DNA of 64,000 nucleotides from an uncultured Steroidobacter sp. (GTDB taxonomy: Bacteria > Pseudomonadota > Gammaproteobacteria > Steroidobacterales > Steroidobacteraceae): positions 1-64,000 of the forward strand of contig NZ_CALFXI010000064.1 in the NCBI RefSeq assembly GCF_937958065.1, in the 5' to 3' direction. This document shows, piece after piece, positions 32,877 to 39,384 of this stretch. Position numbers and translations under genes: made by a program. The notes beneath the pieces are model-generated. The model was not told the origin of the DNA. It searched no databases and saw nothing but the letters and a program-made list of their open reading frames with translations. Numbering within the stretch: position 1 is the stretch's first letter; every line of letters begins with the position of its first letter.

Positions 32877-34543
32877 GGTGTCGTCGCCTGCAGCGGAATG
32901 CGAATACATACAGTCGTTCCTCGTCCAGATTGCGATTGAACTTGGCAGACCCCGCCGAGCGCGGCGGCGCGCTCGCTCATCGTCTGCAAGCCGATCCCTT
33001 GTTCGCGAGAATCTCCAGTGACTTCGGCTCGGGCCGCGACGTCGAAGCCGCGGCCGTTGTCCTGAATACTCAACATCAAGGCGTCGTCATTCACCGCGGC
33101 GATCACATCCAGCCGATCCGCGCCCGAATGCCGAATCGCATTCGACAAGGCCTCGCGACAGATCAGATACAAGCGCTCTTCCAGCGCCGGCAGTTGCGAA
33201 CGATACGCGGCAAAGTCGAGCCGGATGCTCGGCGTCTGCGGCGCCAGAATGAACGCGAACCGTTGCAGCGCCGCCGCCAGGCCCATTTTCTGGACATCGC
33301 CGACGCCGGCATTCTCGATCGAGCTCACGCCGGCCTCGCTCGACGGATCCGGCCGCAGCTCCCGAAGCAACGCGCGCATCTCGGCAAATGCGAGCCGCGC
33401 CAGTTCCTCGATGCGACGAGCCCGGCGTTCGCCTTCCGCCGGATCACGCCGCCACGCAGGCACGATGGACTGTGACATCAAGCTGATCGACGACAACGCC
33501 TGACTCACCGCATCGTGCAGATCGCGCGCCAGACGCTGCCGTTCACGCATCACCGCCGCCTGTCGAGCTTCGCGCGACAAGCTGGCGTTCTTGATGGCGA
33601 CCGCCAGATGGTCCGCGATGATCTGGATGCTCGCGACATCGTCTTCATCGAAAGGATTCAAGCCCTCGATGTTGATGCAACCGAACACCTCGTCGCCGAG
33701 CACGATGGGAATGGCCAGCTCGCTGCGAACATTGATGGGAATCGGAGGCGACACGTAGCGCGGATCCTTGCGAACGTCATTGACGATCTGCGGCGTGCGC
33801 GTCAGGACCGCAGCCCCGGTGACGCCTTGGCTGACGGGCATCCGATGCGACAGCGCCATCACGTCGCCGTAATTGCCCGCATGCCCGTCGAACAACAGAT
33901 ATTCCTCATCCTCGTCTCGATAGAGCAGCGGGATGACCACATTGGGATAGCCCAGGTGCTCGTGAATCACTTGCGCGGCGGTCGCGACCAGCTCGTTGGC
34001 TTCCAGGCCGGCGGTGATGACGCGAGCGATGTGAGCAATCAACGTCATGCGCTCGGTGCGACGTTTCTCGCGCTCATAGCGCATGGCGTTCTGGATGGCG
34101 ATCGCGGCGTGGCGTGCGAACAGCCGCAACGTATCGAGATCGGAGTCGCCGAACTTGCGTGGCGGTGGCGCGCCGATACCAAACACGCCGAGCAAACCAC
34201 CGCCCGGCCCGGGAATCGGCACGCCGATGACGGTGTACTCGCGCATCTCCGGCAAGGAGATACGCTGCAGCTCGGCATAACGATCGACGATCACGGGCCG
34301 CCCCGTCGCGAGCACCTCGCCGATCAATCCTTCGCCCGGCTCGAACTCCATGCCCAACTCGGTCAGGGGCAACTGATGGATGGCTTCGACCTGCACCGTA
34401 TGCCGGCGCGGCACATACAAACCGATGGACCCGCCATCCGCGCCGAGCAACTCGCAGGCGCGCGTGATGATGCTGGTCAACAGGGGACGCAGCTCCAGCT
34501 CGCTGGCGATCTCCTCCAGAATGGTGTTGAACGGCTCGCTCAT
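32873..34543 (-). CDS. GAF-domain sensor histidine kinase (HisKA_3)
   Basis: The protein has 556 residues from ATG 34541-34543. A GTG about 15 codons upstream is an alternative, and neither has a strong ribosome-binding site. Two GAF domains (about 20-165 and 185-330) precede a NarX/DegS-type kinase: dimerisation/phosphorylation RQRLARDLHDAVSQA with His343, and ATP-binding DNGRGFDV plus GIGLQTMSERAAALGG. It has no transmembrane segments and is therefore a soluble sensor. The GAF ligand is unknown. It phosphorylates the overlapping LuxR-type regulator by inference. Confidence 0.9.
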   Translation of the reverse strand: MSEPFNTILEEIASELELRPLLTSIITRACELLGADGGSIGLYVPRRHTVQVEAIHQLPLTELGMEFEPGEGLIGEVLATGRPVIVDRYAELQRISLPEMREYTVIGVPIPGPGGGLLGVFGIGAPPPRKFGDSDLDTLRLFARHAAIAIQNAMRYEREKRRTERMTLIAHIARVITAGLEANELVATAAQVIHEHLGYPNVVIPLLYRDEDEEYLLFDGHAGNYGDVMALSHRMPVSQGVTGAAVLTRTPQIVNDVRKDPRYVSPPIPINVRSELAIPIVLGDEVFGCINIEGLNPFDEDDVASIQIIADHLAVAIKNASLSREARQAAVMRERQRLARDLHDAVSQALSSISLMSQSIVPAWRRDPAEGERRARRIEELARLAFAEMRALLRELRPDPSSEAGVSSIENAGVGDVQKMGLAAALQRFAFILAPQTPSIRLDFAAYRSQLPALEERLYLICREALSNAIRHSGADRLDVIAAVNDDALMLSIQDNGRGFDVAARAEVTGDSREQGIGLQTMSERAAALGGVCQVQSQSGRGTTVCIRIPLQATTP

Positions 34544-34656
34544 TGCGGGCACGTCACGGCCTTCGATGCGCAGTATTCCGGAGCTCACGGGAGGTATCTG
34601 CGGGCGGGTAATGGATGGAGTATTTGCCGCGTGCAAGCTGGGTTCAAGGGGCCCGT

Positions 34657-35328
34657 TCAGCGTGGCGCTCGATGCGGATCGAGCACGGCCGGCAGCAATG
34701 TGCCCATCAGCCTGCGCACGGCCTCTCGCTCCCGGCCCACCATCTTCCGCAACTCGTTGCCGATGATGGCGTCGCCCAGCGCCGCGACGGTCACAAACAA
34801 AGTCGCGGATGTCACGCGTTCGTGAATCCGGGCCGCGTCGCCCTCGCTGTCGGCGCCTCGTTCGACGCTGTCGATATAGTCTCGTACCACCTCTCCGATC
34901 GGCGCCAGGTGCGTGGATTCGCCGGAAAGCGCCATCCATGCGGCCAGGCGGCCGGCGCCGCCGCGATCGAACGCGTCGAACACGATGTCGACGAAATCCT
35001 TCACCTCAGCCTTGCCGGCGCGCAGCCGCATGACGGCCGATTCGATCGTGGTCGTCAGCTCGCTGACCATCTGCCGCATCAATTCCGACTGCAGCCCCGC
35101 GGCCGAGCCGAAGTGATGGATCAGGTTGGTGTGGCTCATGCCCAGATCGCTGGCCACCGCCTGCAAGGTAACGGCGTCCGGGCCTTCAGCCAGCAGCAAG
35201 CGCCGCGCCGACGCCAGCGCCAGGGTGCGCGCCTCCTCGGGAGTGCGTCGGACCCTCGGGACCGGCGTTTTCACCGCATTTTTCGCGGCCGAGCGTGCCG
35301 CTTTCTTCAGCTGAGTCACTATTGACAT
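34657..35328 (-). CDS. TetR-family regulator
   Basis: The protein has 223 residues from ATG 35326-35328. A TTG three codons earlier is possible. It has a basic N-terminal tail, then the TetR helix-turn-helix (VTLQAVASDLGMSHTNLIHH) near residue 60. The C-terminal ligand domain is not assignable. It is divergent from the PF10118 metal-dependent hydrolase gene, 57 bases away, and probably controls it. No clear dyad was seen in the short intergenic region. Confidence 0.9.
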   Translation of the reverse strand: MSIVTQLKKAARSAAKNAVKTPVPRVRRTPEEARTLALASARRLLLAEGPDAVTLQAVASDLGMSHTNLIHHFGSAAGLQSELMRQMVSELTTTIESAVMRLRAGKAEVKDFVDIVFDAFDRGGAGRLAAWMALSGESTHLAPIGEVVRDYIDSVERGADSEGDAARIHERVTSATLFVTVAALGDAIIGNELRKMVGREREAVRRLMGTLLPAVLDPHRAPR

Positions 35329-35385
35329 CACTCTCAATAAGATTTTCTAATACGCAGGCCCACTCCCGCCCCGCTCCCCACGGAT

Positions 35386-36243
35386 ATGGTCATGCCCACC
35401 TCCGCGACCGGCACGCCCGCCGACCTCACGATCACGCCGCGCGACCTGCGTCTGGATCGTAATGCGCTCGAGGCCCGATGGTGGCACGGCGGCGACCCGG
35501 TGGCGACCGCCTATTTCAACGCCCTGTCGGCCTCGTTTCCTCAAGGGGAGACGTTCTTCATCGAAGCGGTCCGCCGCTTCCGCGACCGGGTCGACGCCCG
35601 TCTGCAGCAACAGATCCAGGCATTCATCGAGCAGGAAGCGGCGCATACCCGCGAGCACGTGGCGTTCAACAAGCTGATCAAGAACGCCGGTTATGACACC
35701 ACCGCCATGGATGCGGAAACGCGGCGTCGGCTCGACATCGCTCGTTCGCGCCATCCGGTCGGACAACTCGCGATCACCGTGGCGCTGGAACATTTCACCG
35801 CGATCATGGCGCACAGTCTGCTGACCGAGAAAGACCCGCTGCCCGGCGCGCCCGCCGAGGTGGTGCGACTGTGGCAATGGCATGCGATCGAGGAGGTGGA
35901 ACACAAGGCGGTCGCGTTCGACACCTATCTCGCCGTTACGCGCGAGCTGTCGCCATTCAGGCGCTGGGCCATCCGATGCCAGGTCATGGTGCTGATCAGC
36001 GTGCAGTTCTGGCATTCGAACTTGCAGCGCATGGCGGACTTCTTTCGCCAGGATGGCATCAACACGCCGCGCACCTGGTGGCGCGTGTTTACTTATTTAT
36101 GGTTCAAGCCCGGCATGCTGCGCCGGATCTTCGTGCCCTATCTGAGTTTCTTCCGGCCGGGCTTCCATCCTTGGGACCACGACGATGGCGCGCTGGTCCG
36201 TGAGTTCGAGCAGCGCCTGCGCCTGGCGGAACGCCAGGGCTGA
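35386..36243 (+). CDS. Metal-dependent hydrolase, PF10118 (ferritin-like)
   Basis: The protein has 285 residues and is predicted all-helical. It has the paired metal-ligand motifs FIEQEAAHTREH (near residue 85) and WHAIEEVEHK (near 165) of the PF10118 family. These give a likely di-metal site similar to ferritin-like enzymes. Family members are common in environmental proteobacteria and actinobacteria, often beside TetR regulators as here, and their activity is uncharacterised. The first ATG is at 35386, with a second two codons later. Confidence 0.85.
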   Translation: MVMPTSATGTPADLTITPRDLRLDRNALEARWWHGGDPVATAYFNALSASFPQGETFFIEAVRRFRDRVDARLQQQIQAFIEQEAAHTREHVAFNKLIKNAGYDTTAMDAETRRRLDIARSRHPVGQLAITVALEHFTAIMAHSLLTEKDPLPGAPAEVVRLWQWHAIEEVEHKAVAFDTYLAVTRELSPFRRWAIRCQVMVLISVQFWHSNLQRMADFFRQDGINTPRTWWRVFTYLWFKPGMLRRIFVPYLSFFRPGFHPWDHDDGALVREFEQRLRLAERQG

Positions 36244-36423
36244 TCGTCATCGCACTCGAGCGCCCATCTCAAACAAGATGGGACAACGCGAGCTCGCAAA
36301 AAATTCCCGGTTGCCGCGACCGGAATATGCTTACTTCCTGGTTCGTCCCGCGCGGGCGCAGATTCTCAGGGCGCCTCGTGCGCACACGGGTGGGAATCCA
36401 AAAACACGCTGGGAGTAAACCGA

Positions 36424-37092
36424 ATGGCTGCGATGACGGTTAATAGCTTTCCATCGATGCACGAGTGGAATTCGCCGCGCGCGTGGGCGCTGGCGATCAT
36501 CGTGCTGTTACATCTGGGGTTCTTCTGGGCGCTGACCAATGGCATGACCCAGAAGATCACCAAGATTTTCGTGCCGCAGGCGCCGCTGCTATTGCCGGAG
36601 CCGCAGCCGCTCGAACCCATCAAACAAGTGGATGTGAAGGATCCACTGATCAAGCCGCAAAAGCTCGATCCCACTTACGTGCTGCCGCCGATCGACGTTC
36701 CGGTGGAACCGTCGGCGCATGCGCCGATCGTGGATCCCATACCGACGCCGCCGAACAACATCATCGGCGATGGCGGTGGCGACGTGCTGCCACCGGCACC
36801 CGTGCTGGTCGAACCTCGCATCGATGCGCGGCGCGGCCTGAGCGAGCCGTACTATCCGGTCGATATGATTCGCAGCGGCGCCGAAGGCACGGTGGTGCTA
36901 TCGATCTATATCCTCGCGGACGGGCGGGTCGGCGAGGTGAAGCTGATCAGCTCCAGCGGCTTCGCCAAGCTCGATCAATCGGCCCTGCGTGAAGCGAAGA
37001 AGTGGCGTTTCATCCCTGGCACCAGCGATGGCAAACCCATGGCGATGTGGAAACAGGTGCCGGTGACCTTCCGTCTCAACACCAGGATATGA
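36424..37092 (+). CDS. tonB: TonB-family energy transducer
   Basis: The protein has 222 residues. There is a short cytoplasmic N-terminus, one membrane helix (about 20-40, WALAIIVLLHLGFFWAL), a long proline-rich periplasmic spacer (LLLPEPQPLEPIKQ, LPPIDVPVEPS), and a TonB C-terminal domain (YYPVDMIRSGAEGTVVLSIY, then ALREAKKWRF). It would transmit proton-motive force from ExbBD to outer-membrane receptors. ExbB and ExbD are not in the window. It lies just upstream of the lasso-like peptide genes and near a TonB-dependent receptor, so it may serve that receptor. Confidence 0.92.
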   Translation: MAAMTVNSFPSMHEWNSPRAWALAIIVLLHLGFFWALTNGMTQKITKIFVPQAPLLLPEPQPLEPIKQVDVKDPLIKPQKLDPTYVLPPIDVPVEPSAHAPIVDPIPTPPNNIIGDGGGDVLPPAPVLVEPRIDARRGLSEPYYPVDMIRSGAEGTVVLSIYILADGRVGEVKLISSSGFAKLDQSALREAKKWRFIPGTSDGKPMAMWKQVPVTFRLNTRI

Positions 37093-37097
37093 GCTTC

Positions 37098-37131
37098 GTG
37101 CAGTGCCGGCGCCCACGCGCCGGCACTGCAC
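37098..37131. terminator. Long GC-rich hairpin after tonB
   Basis: A perfect 15-bp stem (GTGCAGTGCCGGCGC at 37098-37112 with 37117-37131) closes a CCAC loop, starting 5 bases after the tonB stop. It has no following T tract but is strong enough to end or stabilise the tonB transcript. It separates tonB from the peptide locus. The remaining 37132-37342 stretch probably holds the peptide promoter, which I could not place. Confidence 0.6.
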
Positions 37132-37342
37132 TGTCAGCAATTGCCAATAATCCCATGTCTGTCACCCAACGGATGGCGGACCACTCACGGCCGACAACTC
37201 CAGCGCTGACGCGGATCATCGCAATGCGAGAGCGAACGCCTCGGCCAGCCCCTTAATTTCAATCCCGTTTTGGTATGGCAGGTTGCCCCGGCACCGGGCA
37301 ATGCATCCCGCGTTGTTCGACGTGCCATCTGAGGAGAGGGCA

Positions 37343-37468
37343 ATGAACACGGATCCCATCGAGCTCGTAGACCTTGGCGATGCTTCCGAAGAAACCAAAC
37401 AAATCTATCCAATCCATGCCTTTCCGGACAGTACCTACTTCTGGGGCCTGGTGCCGGATATTGGCTGA
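37343..37468 (+). CDS. Lasso-type RiPP precursor peptide (41 residues)
   Basis: The ATG at 37343 has an excellent GAGGAGAGGG ribosome-binding site at 37331-37340. The leader contains LVDLGDASEETK (residues 8-19), close to the conserved L(I/V)DLG-A-xxT-x leader end of astexin/caulosegnin/benenodin lasso peptides, where Thr sits at position -2. With Thr18 at -2 the core would be residues 20-41, starting with Gln20. Residue 21 (Ile) is the alternative core start. Asp29 is the likely ring acid, and the C-terminus is VPDIG. The next gene is an asparagine-synthetase-like cyclase, as in lasso loci. No B protein is present in the window. Confidence 0.78.
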   Translation: MNTDPIELVDLGDASEETKQIYPIHAFPDSTYFWGLVPDIG

Positions 37469-37486
37469 TGTTTGAAGCATGATCGT

Positions 37487-37514
37487 CCGGGTGCATGCGG
37501 CCGAATGCACCCGG
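37487..37514 (+). promoter_or_regulatory. Hairpin between the peptide gene and the cyclase gene
   Basis: A perfect 10-bp stem (CCGGGTGCAT at 37487-37496 with ATGCACCCGG at 37505-37514) closes an 8-base loop, and the T37486-A37515 pair extends it. It lies 19 bases after the precursor stop and 16 before the cyclase ATG, with no T tract. Such hairpins after RiPP precursor genes usually stabilise the precursor mRNA or reduce readthrough into the enzyme gene. Confidence 0.65.
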
Positions 37515-37530
37515 ATGTCTGGAGCCGGAT

Positions 37531-39384
37531 ATGTTTCGTTATCTCGCCCTGGCATGGAACGTCGACGCCGTCGAGCAGTGCGCAGCCGCCCAGACATTGA
37601 TCGACCGCTTGACCGCGCGCCCCAAACCGTGGGGGCGAATCGAGCAAAGCAAAGGTCTATGCGTCTTTCATCCGAACTTCCGGCAAGGATCGCTCGAGGT
37701 CCAGGCGCTCCCGGACCAGCGCGGCGTGCTGATCGGCGCACTGTTCGAACGGCTGAAAGATTTCACTGATGACTCGGCAGCGCCCCGCTTCCGCCCGACC
37801 CCACAGCAAAGCGGGCAGATCATCGCAAGTCGCGGTCGATGGCTGGTCGAACACACCTGGGGAAATTACGTTGCGGTGTGGCGAGATTCCGCGGCGAATC
37901 GAACCTGGGTGCTCAAGGATCCCACCGGCAGCCTGCCGTGCTTCACGACCAGCTTCCACGGTGTACAGGCGATCTTTGGAGACGTCGCCGATCTGGTGAG
38001 CACGCAGCTGTTCAAGTTCACGATCAACGAGCGTTATCTGCGTGATCGCGTGCTCCAGGGTGGCGTGCTGGATCAATGCGCACTGAATGAAGTGCAGACC
38101 ATCTATCGCGGTGAATGTGTCGGGTTCAGCCCGCTGTCAGAAACAAGAGTGTTCCACTGGCAGCCACTGCACTTCGTCGAGAAGAGCGAGGCCATCGAAG
38201 ATCCTGCTTTCGCGGCTCGCGCCATGCGCGCTACGGTGCGCTCATGCACACGCACTCTATGCACTGCTCACGAGAGCATTCTGCATCGGCTGTCGGGCGG
38301 GCTGGATTCGTCGATCATCGCGGCCTGCCTGGCCGATGCGCCGACTTCACCGCGCCTGACCTGCTACACGTATTTCACGCCCGGCGGCCGATCGGACGAG
38401 CGCCCCTGGGCCCGGCTCGCCGCCAGCAGACATCGACTGCAGCACGAAGAACACCCGGCCATCGCTGATCAGATCCCGTTGCCCAAGGTGATGAATCAGC
38501 CGCCTTTGGTCGAGCCGACCGCGAGCCTGGGCTACTTGCTGAGAAACACGCTGGAACATCAGATTGCCCGCGAGCACCGGGCCACGGCCGTGTTTTGCGG
38601 CGATGGCGGCGACTCCGGCTTCTGTGGCGACACCTTCGCCTACGCAGTTTCGGAATATCTGCACCGTCACGGATTGCGCCCCCAAGCCCTTCGGCTCGCG
38701 GCTCGCGTCGCCGCCTCGACTGAAGAATCGACCTGGACAGTGATGATGAAATCGTTGCGTCGCTGGCGTCGCGGCGCGGGCATGGAGCATCAGCGAAAAA
38801 CGCTGATGTCCATTTCGACGCTGGTCGACGAAGAGCTGCGCTCGAGCTACGCCGACGCATCGAGCTTTCCACATCCCTGGCTCTCGCACTTGCAAACCGT
38901 GCCGTGGTCACTGGTCAGGCGACTCGGGACGTTGCTGGCCTCGCCGGAGTTCTACAACGTCGCCTCCGGCATCGATGCGCCGGAAGTGCTCGCACCCCTT
39001 TACTCACAACCTGCCATGGAGCTGTTCCTGCGCATTCCAATCGACGTGCACTTTCAAGACGGCCGCGAGCGCGGGCTGGCGCGTCGCGCGTTCGCTGACG
39101 ACGTGCCCGCTGAAATCATCCGTCGCAGTTGGAAGGATCGAGCGCCGGGCATCGCCGATCGGCTGGTGGAGCGACATCGCGAATTCCTGCGCGAGCTGCT
39201 GCTCGATGGAGTGCTCGTCGAAGCGCGGCTGTTGAACCGCAAGGCGGTCGAGGAAGCTCTGAGCGAGCGCGTGTCGAAGAGCGCGATCTATCCCGGCGAG
39301 CTGCTGCGTCATCTCGATGTGGAAGTGTGGGCGAGACAGTGGCGGTCCTGCGGAATCGACGCTCGATACCGCGCCACTGCCTAG
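37531..39384 (+). CDS. Asparagine-synthetase-like lasso cyclase (McjC-like)
   Basis: The protein has 617 residues from ATG 37531 with GGAG at 37521. The N-terminal glutaminase-like domain starts MFRYLALAWN and has no Cys at position 2, so it cannot hydrolyse glutamine. The synthetase domain has the PP-loop ATP motif SGGLDSS at 255-261 and FCGDGGDSGFCGD further on. Lasso cyclases adenylate an Asp/Glu side chain and join it to the N-terminal amine, and this protein fits that plan. It follows the precursor and a hairpin. It meets the receptor gene at a CTAG that supplies both stop codons. Confidence 0.85.
   Translation: MFRYLALAWNVDAVEQCAAAQTLIDRLTARPKPWGRIEQSKGLCVFHPNFRQGSLEVQALPDQRGVLIGALFERLKDFTDDSAAPRFRPTPQQSGQIIASRGRWLVEHTWGNYVAVWRDSAANRTWVLKDPTGSLPCFTTSFHGVQAIFGDVADLVSTQLFKFTINERYLRDRVLQGGVLDQCALNEVQTIYRGECVGFSPLSETRVFHWQPLHFVEKSEAIEDPAFAARAMRATVRSCTRTLCTAHESILHRLSGGLDSSIIAACLADAPTSPRLTCYTYFTPGGRSDERPWARLAASRHRLQHEEHPAIADQIPLPKVMNQPPLVEPTASLGYLLRNTLEHQIAREHRATAVFCGDGGDSGFCGDTFAYAVSEYLHRHGLRPQALRLAARVAASTEESTWTVMMKSLRRWRRGAGMEHQRKTLMSISTLVDEELRSSYADASSFPHPWLSHLQTVPWSLVRRLGTLLASPEFYNVASGIDAPEVLAPLYSQPAMELFLRIPIDVHFQDGRERGLARRAFADDVPAEIIRRSWKDRAPGIADRLVERHREFLRELLLDGVLVEARLLNRKAVEEALSERVSKSAIYPGELLRHLDVEVWARQWRSCGIDARYRATA

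Noticed and set aside
37098..37131. Treating the long hairpin after tonB as a canonical intrinsic terminator
   Set aside because: It lacks a T tract, so it is reported with moderate confidence only.
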